The notes: generated from the sequence alone by a model not told the origin. DNA of 64,000 nt from Candidatus Kapaibacterium sp. (GCA_028284775.1 JANQRB010000045.1:1-64000); one strand, 5' to 3'; positions 46,030 to 55,654 are shown, numbered from the stretch's first letter. Program-made: numbers and translations.

Positions 46030-46731
46030 ATTCGATCTGGAGTATGCTTCCATCCGGCAGAAATAACTCGGACCTTTGTATTACACAGGCCGCTGGTGCA
46101 TGCTGTTTGGTGCAGCTTTCGAAATTCCACTGGCGCTGTTGATGACGGTGCCCGACTAGGAAGTTTGTGTCGGCAATCTCTCTCGTTCGCTGACTCTATT
46201 CTAATAAGTAAAAGGAGCAACCGAAGATGCCTAGTTTTGTTCGAATGGAAATGTCATTGGTTTACGTTAGGCCGACTGTTGTAAGTATTGACTCAGTTGT
46301 GTTGACAATGAGCCTTTCCCATGGTGTCGACTAGCCCTTAGCAGCAAAGCTCGCGACTGAGCCGCGCGTCGCCAATTCGACAAACCGAGGTGTCATCGGC
46401 GTTGCCGCGCAGGATGCCGATACGGTGCAGGTGCCGGAAACGGTCGCATCGATAAACGTTTACGAGATAATTGTTCTTGCCGAAGCGATCCGGCGTGTAG
46501 CGCTGGAGTCCGGTAGCGTTGTGAAGCTTGAATCTCGTCATCGGCTCTGATATTCATTCTGATTTTTAGTCGGGATAAGCAGGGGAGATCGTTTGTCTCC
46601 GCTGTCGATTAGGCTTCCACCCAAAGCATTTTGGCTGCGCAGCAAGGCCTGGCGGCCGAATTTATGGTTTGCCGGGCTTTGTTGATTGTAGTCTGGACGG
46701 CGAAAATTCTGCACTCATTTAAGCCTTAAAC
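46030..46731. other. Gap after the Rhs gene, no firm gene
   Basis: About 700 bases in which I expected an immunity gene for the Rhs C-terminus. Only a 35-codon frame with a good ribosome site (46227-46334) was found, plus an unsupported minus-strand frame (46338-46541). Composition changes to AT-rich near 46030-46330 and back, so this may be the edge of a transferred or decayed cassette. Confidence 0.5.
46227..46334 (+). CDS. Possible 35-residue peptide downstream of the Rhs gene
   Basis: A short frame, ATG to TAG, with a strong ribosome site (AAAGGAG, 9 bases before the ATG). The peptide starts MPSFVRMEMSLVYVRPTVVS and is moderately hydrophobic, without a typical transmembrane length. It lies where an Rhs immunity protein would be expected but is too short for known ones. 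It may be a truncated gene. Confidence 0.25.
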   Translation: MPSFVRMEMSLVYVRPTVVSIDSVVLTMSLSHGVD

Positions 46732-46769
46732 AAAAGGGGAGTCGGCTCACACGAGCCGACTCCCCTTTT
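46732..46769. terminator. Perfect 17-bp terminator hairpin
   Basis: Left arm 46732-46748, ACAC loop 46749-46752, right arm 46753-46769; the arms are exact reverse complements with a GC-rich core (GGGGAGTCGGCTC) and A/T ends that give a T run on both strands. It lies 22 bases past the mdh stop and should end mdh transcripts; it may also stop readthrough from the Rhs side. Confidence 0.9.
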
Positions 46770-46791
46770 TGCACTGGAGAAAATGTCGTGT

Positions 46792-47727
<936 letters not shown>

Positions 47728-47940
47728 TCAACAATCAAGCTGTGTCACAAAAATTTATTGACTGATATCGATGTAGACCTTGGGGGAGAGAATGACAAAA
47801 TTACGATGAATTACGAGATTGAGAAAACTAATTGCGGAGAAGCTGCCGTACGCGCCGGGGAGAATAAATTCGATGCTTGTTCGACTTCATGCGCATTATT
47901 CACGGCCGAAGGTAGTCGACACTAATTTGCGGGAATTGAT

Positions 47941-48822
47941 ATGGAAATCGGAACATCTCGGATAGCAATGATTACAGGCGCTTCCGGCGGTATTGGCGCC
48001 GCTCTGGCTCTGGAGCTGGCGCGGGCCGGCGCGAAAGTGGGGCTGTGCGCCCGTCGCGGCGAAAAACTCGAAGAAGTAGCCGACGCGGTGCGATCAGCGG
48101 GCGGCGAGGCTTATGTCGCAGCGACTGATGTCAGCGACCGACAGCAGGCTGAGAATGCGACGCGTGCCGTCATCGACCATTTTGGCGGGATCGATATTCT
48201 GGTCAACAACGCCGGTCGCGGTAATCTGGCGTCGGTCGAAGATACATCTGACGAGCAACTGGAGTCGATGTTCGCGCTCAATGTCTACGCGCTCTGGTAT
48301 ACAACGGGCGTCGCTCTGCCTGTTATGAGAAAGCAGGGCCGCGGGCACATCATCAATATAGCCAGCGTTGCCGGTAAAATGGCCTTCCCCTTCAATAGCG
48401 CCTACGTTGCAGCCAAGCATGCTTGTGTCGGATTTACCGCCGCTCTGCGCAGTGAGCTGATCGGCAGCGGAGTGGACGCCACCGTCATCTGTCCGGCAGG
48501 CGTCAGTACCGAATGGGCCGGCCAAACCGAGGGTGGTGATTTCGGCGCGCTCTTCGCCAGTGGCATGCGACGCTCGCGTGAGGTTGCTGCGCGCCTGGAT
48601 CAGGGGCTCGCACCCCTGGCACCGATGATGTCGGCCAAAGAAATCGCGCTTATCATTGCCGAGTGTATCCGGCAGCCGCCCGCCGGCGATGTTTTTACCC
48701 ATCCCGGAACGCAGGAACAAGCCATTGCAGCCGCTACGAATCGTCGAGAGATCGAGCAGATGTTTGCACCGCTGTACATCGGCATGCGCGAGGCCTATGA
48801 TCAAGTGAAACCTTTTTCGTAA
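47941..48822 (+). CDS. Short-chain dehydrogenase/reductase
   Basis: A 293-residue classical SDR. It has the cofactor motif ITGASGGIGAALALELA (about residues 12-28) with CARR after strand two, which favours NADP(H); the NNAGRG motif; catalytic Ser in NIASVAGKMAF; and the Tyr-Lys pair in SAYVAAKHACVGF. The C-terminal part is typical for the family. The substrate cannot be inferred. It is transcribed alone, divergent from mdh, with a GGGAAT ribosome site before the ATG. Confidence 0.88.
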   Translation: MEIGTSRIAMITGASGGIGAALALELARAGAKVGLCARRGEKLEEVADAVRSAGGEAYVAATDVSDRQQAENATRAVIDHFGGIDILVNNAGRGNLASVEDTSDEQLESMFALNVYALWYTTGVALPVMRKQGRGHIINIASVAGKMAFPFNSAYVAAKHACVGFTAALRSELIGSGVDATVICPAGVSTEWAGQTEGGDFGALFASGMRRSREVAARLDQGLAPLAPMMSAKEIALIIAECIRQPPAGDVFTHPGTQEQAIAAATNRREIEQMFAPLYIGMREAYDQVKPFS

Positions 48823-48977
48823 CTTTGTGTCTTTCTGTCCAGGATTCGATAAGATTGTTGTACGAAGAGCCGGGCCCGACCTGGCGAAAACTGAATCGGC
48901 AACGAAACGTCAGATTACCCGGAGTCAGGGAACTTTTGAGAGCCGCAACGGTTTTAGAATGACTTGATTCTTCAGAG

Positions 48978-49011
48978 AGCAGAGCGGGAAATCAGAAAGC
49001 AGAGCGGGAAA
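48978..49011. repeat. Short tandem direct repeat (period 20)
   Basis: AGCAGAGCGGGAAA occurs at 48978-48991 and again at 48998-49011, exactly 20 bases apart, in the spacer between the SDR gene and the following membrane protein gene. It could be a two-site regulator target or a slippage product. Confidence 0.6.
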
Positions 49012-49077
49012 CGGAATAGAGTAGAGATAGCGCGAATTGAATCGACAAGCTAGCGGAAAGAATTAAAGGACGATAAG

Positions 49078-49656
49078 ATGGGTTCCCTAACATATCGCAA
49101 TAAAATCGAACTGCCCGATTTGCCGCCTTCGCCGGAGATGCTTCGCAATGTGAAGCGGCATTTTCGTATCGGCATACTCTGGTCGCTGGCGGGTGTCACC
49201 TGCGCGGCGCTGATACCCTTCCTGCTGGGGATCAAAGGAATTCTGGCTGTTGTCATCGCTGTTCCACCGGCAATTCTCTGCGGCAATGCCTGGGTTCAGA
49301 TCATACGCAAACACCCTTTGTGGATCGAACGCAACGCTTCCTACTTTAGTCTGCTCAACCGTGCTCGTCGTAACGAGCCGGTGCTATTCTGGCTGGGGAT
49401 TGTCGGCGCACTCGGAATTTGCGGGCTCACCTTTTTGCTCGCAGGTATTCCCACCAGCTCATCCCTCGGAGCATGGGTGACGGACCTTACCTTCCCGATT
49501 CAGCTTGCGGCGCTTTATGCAATAATGATCGGCTGCTCAGCAGTGCCAATGGTTGTGTTTTTGCGACGGCGGATGAAGGAATGGCACAAGCGTGAACGGG
49601 TGAGCGCCCGGCTCGCCGCATCATTTATCGAAAATTACGACTATCACAAGAATTGA
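49078..49656 (+). CDS. Small multi-pass membrane protein of unknown function
   Basis: A 192-residue protein with four or so hydrophobic helices: about 32-52, 57-73, 98-117 and 138-160, and a basic C-terminus (RRRMKEWHKRERVSARL). I recognise no family. The ATG is preceded by AAAGGA. Its last 36 bases overlap the 3' end of a small gene on the other strand (49621-49803). Codon use is like the neighbours, so the gene is credible. Confidence 0.6.
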   Translation: MGSLTYRNKIELPDLPPSPEMLRNVKRHFRIGILWSLAGVTCAALIPFLLGIKGILAVVIAVPPAILCGNAWVQIIRKHPLWIERNASYFSLLNRARRNEPVLFWLGIVGALGICGLTFLLAGIPTSSSLGAWVTDLTFPIQLAALYAIMIGCSAVPMVVFLRRRMKEWHKRERVSARLAASFIENYDYHKN

Positions 49657-49803
49657 CAGCGCAGCGATCACCAGCCAGATAATCGGACGAATTACACGCC
49701 GAAACACTGAGAACACAATGCCGAGTACGATGATTGCGATCGCGGTCTGAAAGAAAAGCGGCAGGCCCAACAGGGCATTCTTGATGTTTTCAATGGATTC
49801 CAT
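49621..49803 (-). CDS. Small hydrophobic membrane protein (60 residues)
   Basis: A 60-residue protein with two helices (FFQTAIAIIVLGIVFSVF and IIWLVIAALSILVIVVIF) joined by a basic RRVIRP turn, so a hairpin in the membrane. It starts 8 bases after the YwqK-like gene stops on the same strand, which supports it being the last gene of that operon. Its end overlaps the convergent membrane protein gene by 36 bases. No family recognised. Confidence 0.5.
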   Translation of the reverse strand: MESIENIKNALLGLPLFFQTAIAIIVLGIVFSVFRRVIRPIIWLVIAALSILVIVVIFDK

Positions 49804-49811
49804 TGTCGCCC

Positions 49812-50678
49812 TTATTGCTCCTTGCTCCGACGCTGTTGCTGTTTGCGTTCGGCTTCGAGAATCTCTTTTGGCAATTTCGGCCGCGTATCTGAAATCAGTT
49901 CGCCGTCGGCGTCATATTCCCTCCGGTAAATCATGCGGCCATGATGAAAAAGAATCTCTATCTCGAGCGTGCCGACCGAGGTGAAAAATTTGGCCTTCCC
50001 GTGTGCCAGTCCTTTGTCAAAGGGTTCTTCGCTGTGCACCTTGCCGTTCGGATGGTAGGTTGTGATCATACCGTGCATTTTGCCCTCTTTGTAGGGGACG
50101 GTCATTTCGAGCGCCCCGCCCGGATAATAATACTGAGCCGGACCGTCGAGAAGATTATTGGCGTATAACTCCTCGCGTTCCAGTTTGCCATCCTGTGTAT
50201 AATTGCGGCTGATGCCGTGTTTCAGATTCTTGCGATATTTTACTTCCTGTAAGAGCGAACCGTCAGGATAGAAGGTGCGAACCGTGCCTTCTTTCAAGCC
50301 GCGCTCATAGTCGGCTTCACTCTTCAGTCTGCCATTGCCAAAGTATACCTTCCAGACGCTGTCGCTCAGATCTTCTTTGTATTCGCCGCTATAAAAGATC
50401 GAGCTGTCCGGGTAGTATGCAGTCTCGGGCCCCTCTTTGAAGCCTAGTTTGTAGCTCGATTGTACCGCCAGGCCCCCGTCCGGATAGAAAAACTGCCACT
50501 GACCATCGCGTTTGCCATCGCGTAGTTCACCCTCGGCAATCAGGGTATCAGCGTTGAAATAGAACTCAAAATACGACACCGGTCGCGGGCTGCTGCTATC
50601 TGCATCCGAAGCCTTCATCAGTGCTGGTGTGGCGCTGGAAGCGACAAGAACAACAAGTACAAGATGAAATACGTGCAT
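49812..50678 (-). CDS. YwqK-like protein with MORN_2 repeats
   Basis: A 288-residue protein with an N-terminal signal peptide (hydrophobic residues 4-20) and about eight repeats of 22-24 residues with the pattern G-x-x-x-G-x-x-x-x-Y-x-x-x-G-x-L (for example DGQWQFFYPDGGL and HGMITTYHPNGKV), the MORN_2 repeat. The C-terminus is basic and Gln/Arg-rich. Databases often label such proteins YwqK-family antitoxin, but without a partner toxin that is not supported here; a periplasmic or surface role is more likely. It sits 9 bases after the DUF2520 gene in the mtnA operon. Confidence 0.75.
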   Translation of the reverse strand: MHVFHLVLVVLVASSATPALMKASDADSSSPRPVSYFEFYFNADTLIAEGELRDGKRDGQWQFFYPDGGLAVQSSYKLGFKEGPETAYYPDSSIFYSGEYKEDLSDSVWKVYFGNGRLKSEADYERGLKEGTVRTFYPDGSLLQEVKYRKNLKHGISRNYTQDGKLEREELYANNLLDGPAQYYYPGGALEMTVPYKEGKMHGMITTYHPNGKVHSEEPFDKGLAHGKAKFFTSVGTLEIEILFHHGRMIYRREYDADGELISDTRPKLPKEILEAERKQQQRRSKEQ

Positions 50679-50687
50679 AGATCAGGA

Positions 50688-51614
50688 CTACTTTGATGGC
50701 TGTGACGAATGTCCTTTGCTTGCCATTTGTTCAAATGTATCAATTATTTGTGTGAATTGCTCCGCAGAGATCAGCTTATGAGCTGCCGCAATTTCCGCAC
50801 CGACTTTCCCGATTGCGGCATAGTGTTCGGCTAGCGCCGGAAAATCCTCAAGCTCTTGCGCCTGCGTTTCGAGGGTGGCCAGGTCGGCCCGGGCAATCGG
50901 ACCGGTCAGTATGCTGCCCAAAGTCTCATCGTTTTCAATCGCTTTGACAGCGTTGCTCAGTGCGGTCCGCAGAATCGGGGGCAGGAAGTCCCGGGCTTCA
51001 ATACCGCCGGCCGCCGCCATGTCGCGAGCGAGAGCGGTCAACAATACCAGATAATTGGACGCAACAACAGCAGTTGCATGGTAGAGCGCCTTGCGCTTGA
51101 TGACGGCATCCGTCAGAATAATCGGACGTCCCTTCAGCCGCCGCACGATAGCGCGGGCGGCGTCTGCATCGCGGGATTCGCACTCAACGCCCCACGCCAC
51201 ATGTTCGAGTGCTTCCACCGAGGCTCTTGTAAAGGTCTGAAAGGGATGCGCGGCAATTGTTCGTGCGCCCAGGGCGGCGGCGGAATCGAGGACGCCCCGC
51301 TTCAAGGCGCCTGAACAATGTACGAGGTATGTGCCCTTCAATAATTGGGCGTGCTGTCGGGCAAAGCGTTTTGCCGTGACTTCGATTGCGGCATCCCCGA
51401 CGCAGAGAATGACGCATTCTACTTCCGGCAGCCTGACGTCACTCTGTGTCAACAAGATGACACTCTCGGCAAGATCGGGTCGAATCTTTGCAAGCGACGC
51501 CTCGGAACGACTGATGATCCAACGAAGCCGATCACCCAGGGCAAGGGCCAGGCTTCCGCCAAGGCGACCCGCGCCGATAAGACCGAATCGTATGTGTCCT
51601 TCATAGTCACTCAC
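50688..51614 (-). CDS. Rossmann-like DUF2520 domain protein
   Basis: A 308-residue cytoplasmic protein with an N-terminal NAD(P)-binding loop, FGLIGAGRLGGSLALALG (about residues 10-27), a HCSGALKRGVL segment, and the helical DUF2520 C-terminal domain (IAAHPFQTF, KALYHATAVVASNYLVLL, LTGPIARAD). The fold resembles ketopantoate or pyrroline-5-carboxylate reductases but the substrate of the family is not established. Its start overlaps the aldolase gene stop by 4 bases (ATGA), so it is firmly part of the mtnA operon. Confidence 0.85.
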   Translation of the reverse strand: MSDYEGHIRFGLIGAGRLGGSLALALGDRLRWIISRSEASLAKIRPDLAESVILLTQSDVRLPEVECVILCVGDAAIEVTAKRFARQHAQLLKGTYLVHCSGALKRGVLDSAAALGARTIAAHPFQTFTRASVEALEHVAWGVECESRDADAARAIVRRLKGRPIILTDAVIKRKALYHATAVVASNYLVLLTALARDMAAAGGIEARDFLPPILRTALSNAVKAIENDETLGSILTGPIARADLATLETQAQELEDFPALAEHYAAIGKVGAEIAAAHKLISAEQFTQIIDTFEQMASKGHSSQPSK

Positions 51615-52231
51615 GGCAGTACGACCCCTGCTTCAGACAATAACTTTTCGACTTCCCGGAATGCAATTTGTAAAGATTCGCCGTAGGAGACGATTCCGCC
51701 CTGGTGTCCGGCCATGATCACTAGGCCGCGGCTGGCGAATTTACTCCGTCGGACTAAACGGAAGATCTCCCGAGCCATTGCAGGCGTGCCATAGGGAACA
51801 TGTGCAGCGCTTGTCGGCAATGAATCCAAGCTCTGCCGCCATAGAGAATCATTATGGACGTGGATAACTGCCCGAATTTGCGAGCTGCATTCGTAAAGAG
51901 CGGCATGGGTCAGGGATTCGGATGAAGCCCGCACTGCTCCTGTGCAGTGCAGGGCATTGGCGTCGATCGAATACCCAAGCACGCGGGCAAAGTGCCTGTT
52001 GTCGATCTCCGGTAAAGCACCGGTACCGGAGCCTGAAATGACAAATCGTGTTTCGATGTCTTCCCGCTGACTGATATTGCCGAAGCCAACGCCCTGTTCG
52101 TCGGCACCGATCAGACCCATCCGGAACAGGCGCGATCGCATCTGAATCAGCTCCTGGAGCGCCGGACTTTCTATTGCGCCGGAAGGCTGCCAGTTGCAGC
52201 GAAACTTGATCGTTCCTTCAGCTTCCTGCAT
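51611..52231 (-). CDS. Class II aldolase/adducin family protein
   Basis: A 206-residue protein from the ATG at 52231, which overlaps the mtnA stop by 14 bases. The family metal ligands are present: HVH in IRAVIHVHND and the late His in VIMAGHQGGIVSYG; GFGNISQR and SGSGTGALPE form the phosphate-binding region. Next to mtnA such enzymes are either MtnB (methylthioribulose-1-phosphate dehydratase) or a 5-deoxyribulose-1-phosphate aldolase of the DHAP shunt. The sequence does not clearly decide between the two. No enolase (mtnC/mtnW) or dioxygenase (mtnD) is near, which favours the short aldolase route. Confidence 0.75.
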   Translation of the reverse strand: MQEAEGTIKFRCNWQPSGAIESPALQELIQMRSRLFRMGLIGADEQGVGFGNISQREDIETRFVISGSGTGALPEIDNRHFARVLGYSIDANALHCTGAVRASSESLTHAALYECSSQIRAVIHVHNDSLWRQSLDSLPTSAAHVPYGTPAMAREIFRLVRRSKFASRGLVIMAGHQGGIVSYGESLQIAFREVEKLLSEAGVVLP

Positions 52232-53333
52232 GCCTGCCTTCCGGATAGAGTGAGCGAATTCCTTCCTCTGTGGCGGAACAGATTCCACGCTCGCTAATCA
52301 GGCCGCTGAGCAGGCGGGCGGGTGTTACATCAAAAGCATAGTTGGCGGCCCCGCTGTCGGCGGGACATAATAACACTTCGCGGAGCTCGCCATCGACGGC
52401 TCCCCGGGCGTAGCGGACTTCCCCTTGGTCGCGCTGTTCGATTGGAAAATCCTTTATGCCGTCCGGATGATCCCAGTCAATCGTCGAAGATGGGAGTACG
52501 GCGTAAAAAGGGATCTCGTTATCATAAGCCGCCAGCGCCTTGAGATAGGTGCCGATTTTGTTGGCGACATCGCCGCAATAGCTGGTGCGATCCGAACCGA
52601 CAAGGACAATATCGACCATGCCCTGCTGCATCAGATGTCCACCCGTATTATCGCAGACAACTGTATGCGGCACTCCCTGCTGTCCCAGCTCCCAGGCTGT
52701 CAGGCGTGCGCCCTGATTGCGGGGCCGGGTTTCGTCTACCCAAACATGGAGCGCGATACCCGCTTCCTGTGCGGCATAGATCGGCGCGGTAGCCGTGCCG
52801 TAGTCGACACAGGCCAGCCAACCGGCATTGCAATGTGTCAGGATATTGACGGGCCGGCCCTTCCTGTCGGCCAGCGACTGAAGTAAAGGCAGGCCATGTT
52901 GGCCCATTTGCCGACAGCGGTCCAGCTCTTCCGAGGCTATCTTGTCGGCAAGCGTCATAGCGGCCTCAATACCTTCGTCGGCTGATGTCCGGGCAAGAAC
53001 ATGATCCAGTTGGCGATCGACCGCCCATTGCAGATTGACAGCCGTGGGCCGCGTGTTTTTGAGCCGGGTAGCACTGTCCGCAAAACTCGTCGCGAAATCG
53101 GAAGATGCGGCCGCCTCGCGCGCTGCCAGTTCCATCCCGAAGGCCGCCGCTACGCCGATCGCTACTGCTCCGCGTATATGCATTTCGCTGATAGCACGGG
53201 CCATTTCTTCTACCGAGTCAATTGTTTCGATGACAAACTGATGGGGCAGATTGCGCTGATCGATAATGCTGATCCGTGTCGGATCTTCAGCTGATCGCCA
53301 TATCGTCCGATAGTGTTTGCCGTTTACCTGCAT
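52218..53333 (-). CDS. mtnA: S-methyl-5-thioribose-1-phosphate isomerase
   Basis: A 371-residue isomerase of the eIF2B-alpha-like fold that converts methylthioribose-1-phosphate to methylthioribulose-1-phosphate. The signature parts are there: IRGAVAIGVAAAFG, THCNAGWLACVDYGTA with catalytic C168, DETRPRNQGARLTAWEL, GSDRT with catalytic D248, and NKIGTYLKALAAYDNEIPFY. It leads a minus-strand operon of five genes (aldolase, DUF2520, YwqK-like, small membrane protein), each spaced by less than 10 bases or overlapping. It may also act on 5-deoxyribose-1-phosphate, as known for several bacteria. Confidence 0.93.
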   Translation of the reverse strand: MQVNGKHYRTIWRSAEDPTRISIIDQRNLPHQFVIETIDSVEEMARAISEMHIRGAVAIGVAAAFGMELAAREAAASSDFATSFADSATRLKNTRPTAVNLQWAVDRQLDHVLARTSADEGIEAAMTLADKIASEELDRCRQMGQHGLPLLQSLADRKGRPVNILTHCNAGWLACVDYGTATAPIYAAQEAGIALHVWVDETRPRNQGARLTAWELGQQGVPHTVVCDNTGGHLMQQGMVDIVLVGSDRTSYCGDVANKIGTYLKALAAYDNEIPFYAVLPSSTIDWDHPDGIKDFPIEQRDQGEVRYARGAVDGELREVLLCPADSGAANYAFDVTPARLLSGLISERGICSATEEGIRSLYPEGRHAGS

Positions 53334-53637
53334 GGACCAGTCGCCAGGTAATTTTCGGTGAAAGTTATGAGGAACTATTTTCCTTCTACACTGTTTAAAG
53401 CCCGGAATAATCTATGGACTTTTGGTGTCGGGAAAAATTGCGTCTTTCAGTGCCGAACAAGGACACCATCGCAAACATAATGCAATCGCTAGAATCACGC
53501 CAATTCCGTATCTTGGCAGCTTTTCCTTCCCGGAACGGACCTTAGAGCTAGAGGCTGCCGTGTTGCAGTAAAGAATCTGCAACTCCTGGAAGAGAGTATC
53601 CTGGTCACGATCGAGCACATACAACGGGCGACGAACT
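53334..53637. other. Divergent region between mtnA and arsM
   Basis: About 300 bases with no confident gene; it should hold the promoters of both. A small hairpin (GTTGCAG at 53562-53568 and CTGCAAC at 53577-53583, 8-base loop) lies 55-75 bases before the arsM start and may be a regulator site or transcript structure. A minus-strand frame of 77 codons overlaps the arsM start and is not supported. Confidence 0.45.
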
Positions 53638-54609
53638 ATGAACACTTATCTCGAGACCGCGAAAGACGTCTACAAGAAAGCCGCAGAAGATCCTCAGGTT
53701 GGTTTGTGTTGCACTACGACACCGATCTGGCAGTTGCCCGATCTCGATATACCGACTGAAATGCTGCAGATGAATTATGGCTGCGGCTCTACGGTTCACC
53801 CTCGCGATTTGAGCGGCAGCCCCAGAGTATTGTATGTGGGAGTCGGCGGAGGAATGGAGCTGTTGCAGTTTGCTTACTTCAGTCGGTCGCAGGGAAAAAT
53901 TGTCGGTGTAGATGCGGTGCCGGAAATGCTGGACGCCTGCCGCAGAAACTTAAAACTTGCCGAGGCAAGCAATTCATGGTTTGCCGGCGATTTTATCGAT
54001 TTGCGCCAAGGCGACGCCCTCCGTTTGAATGTAGAGGATGAAAGCATCGACGTTGCCGCGCAGAACTGTCTGTTCAATATCTTTGATGCCGGAGACCTGG
54101 AAAAAGCGCTGGCTGAAATGTATCGTGTTCTCAAGCCGTACGGACGTCTTGTACTGTCTGATCCGGTGTGCGAAACGCCGATGCCCGCGGTCCTTCGCGA
54201 AGACGAGCGGCTCCGGGCATTATGTTTAAGCGGCGCGCTACCCTTGCGGGATTATATCAAGCGGATTACGGATATCGGATTCGGCACGGTGGAAGTACGC
54301 GCCAAACGGCCCTACCGTATTCTCGACTCAAAACACTACGAGACAGAGCAAACGATATATATCGAAAGCGTGGAGATCTGCGCAATCAAAGATCCCATGC
54401 CGGATGACGGCCCCTGCGTCTTTACCGGCAAGACTGCGATTTATTTCGGTCGCGACGAATCCTACGACGATGGTAAGGGACACACGCTGATCTATAATCA
54501 GCCGGTACCCGTTTGTGACAAGACGGCGTCGGCGTTTGCGAAGCTCGGTCGCGAGGATATTTTCATTTCCGAATCTACGTATTTCTATGATGGTGGAGGA
54601 TGTTGCTGA
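53638..54609 (+). CDS. arsM: Arsenite methyltransferase of the arsenosugar type
   Basis: A 323-residue SAM-dependent methyltransferase matching the ArsM form linked to arsenosugar synthesis. The SAM loop is VLYVGVGGGMELL (about residues 64-76). The As(III)-binding cysteines fit C24/C25 in VGLCC, the Cys in AAQNCLFNI (about 143) and one in LSDPVCETPM. A second, arsenosugar-ArsM-specific C-terminal region ends in GGGCC. It methylates As(III), perhaps as a first step of organoarsenical synthesis, but the usual partner ArsS (radical SAM) is not adjacent. It overlaps the next gene by one base (TGATG), so the two are coupled. Confidence 0.85.
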   Translation: MNTYLETAKDVYKKAAEDPQVGLCCTTTPIWQLPDLDIPTEMLQMNYGCGSTVHPRDLSGSPRVLYVGVGGGMELLQFAYFSRSQGKIVGVDAVPEMLDACRRNLKLAEASNSWFAGDFIDLRQGDALRLNVEDESIDVAAQNCLFNIFDAGDLEKALAEMYRVLKPYGRLVLSDPVCETPMPAVLREDERLRALCLSGALPLRDYIKRITDIGFGTVEVRAKRPYRILDSKHYETEQTIYIESVEICAIKDPMPDDGPCVFTGKTAIYFGRDESYDDGKGHTLIYNQPVPVCDKTASAFAKLGREDIFISESTYFYDGGGCC

Positions 54610-55601
54610 TGCGTATTGTTCCAACCCTGTTGCTTCTGCTGGGCGCTCTTGTTGCGCAGGCCCAGGATCGATTGGAAGATTCCTTCGTGGTCGAAGAAAA
54701 CTCCGAAAAAGTATATGCTCTTTATGTTCCATCAGGCTATGATTCCCAGCAGCCTACTGCTCTCATGATTGGATTTCACCCACTCAATACGAATCGCTGG
54801 GATGCCATCTCCTGGCGTGATACGCTGGTGGCCTTCGCGGAAGCCAATAATCTGCTGCTTGTTTGTCCGAACGGCGGTGCCGACGGTCGTGTCAACGACC
54901 GCATCGATACGGTCTTTACCTCTCAACTCATCGATTCCTGCAAGAAATGGTACAATATCGATGAGGGGCGGATTTACGCAATGGGCTTTTCCTGGGGCGG
55001 CCTGACTACGTATACCTACGGCCTGTCGAACCCCGCGATTTTTGGCGGCTACATTCCCATCGGCGCGGCAGTCAACGGAACGCAGGAAGTCAACTCGGAA
55101 CTACAGCGCAATGCCAAAGGCAAGCCGGTGTACATTGTTCACGGCGATCGCGATGCTCCCGCTATACGCTACGTGCCGGTCAAAGAGGCGCTGGAAAAGC
55201 AGGAAGCGATAGTGAATAGCCTGCTCATGCCGGGCGTTAACCATACGATCGACTTTCCTGACCGAAATGAGATTCTAACGACCGCTTTTCGCTGGGTCGA
55301 CTCGGTCAACACGGCCGCGATCACAAGTGTGGATGAAAGCGATCAGATGATACCATTTGAAATTTCGCCAAATCCGGTCAAAGCCGGTAAGCATGTGCAG
55401 CTTCAGCTTCCTTTCCGGCTCGATGGCGCCGTGCTGCTTGAGATAGTTGACTTGCGTGGAAATATCATTCGCTCTTCGCTTCCACAGCACAACGAGCAAG
55501 ATGTGTTGCGGGTCTCTACACGCGGAATAGCAGCCGGAACATATTTTATCAGGATTAAGAGCGATGGCCGAACGCTAGGCACACAGCTCGTGATACAATG
55601 A
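54609..55601 (+). CDS. Secreted alpha/beta hydrolase with T9SS sorting domain
   Basis: A 330-residue protein starting at the ATG that overlaps the arsM stop by one base, with GGAGG just upstream. It has a signal peptide ending in AQAQ (about residue 19), an alpha/beta hydrolase domain of the LpqC/poly(3-hydroxybutyrate) depolymerase or feruloyl esterase type (oxyanion region IGFHPLN, nucleophile elbow GFSWGG with the Ser, VHGDRDAP, late His in GVNHTI), and a C-terminal T9SS domain (ISPNPVKAGKHVQLQ onward). It is a secreted esterase of unknown substrate. Coupling to a cytoplasmic arsenic enzyme is unexpected. Confidence 0.85.
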   Translation: MRIVPTLLLLLGALVAQAQDRLEDSFVVEENSEKVYALYVPSGYDSQQPTALMIGFHPLNTNRWDAISWRDTLVAFAEANNLLLVCPNGGADGRVNDRIDTVFTSQLIDSCKKWYNIDEGRIYAMGFSWGGLTTYTYGLSNPAIFGGYIPIGAAVNGTQEVNSELQRNAKGKPVYIVHGDRDAPAIRYVPVKEALEKQEAIVNSLLMPGVNHTIDFPDRNEILTTAFRWVDSVNTAAITSVDESDQMIPFEISPNPVKAGKHVQLQLPFRLDGAVLLEIVDLRGNIIRSSLPQHNEQDVLRVSTRGIAAGTYFIRIKSDGRTLGTQLVIQ

Positions 55602-55654
55602 TCGTAGAAAGCGTGCAGCAGAGTCCGCGTGCGGCGAATGTTCGGAATCTGAAG

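Noticed and set aside
46338..46541. 67-codon minus-strand frame after the Rhs gene
   Set aside because: No ribosome site, no recognisable family and located in a compositional transition zone; not enough to call a gene.
49812..50678. YwqK-like protein as an antitoxin
   Set aside because: It has a signal peptide and MORN_2 repeats, is part of the mtnA operon and has no adjacent toxin gene.
53412..53645. 77-codon minus-strand frame between mtnA and arsM
   Set aside because: It overlaps the arsM start, has no ribosome site and its only feature is one weak hydrophobic stretch.
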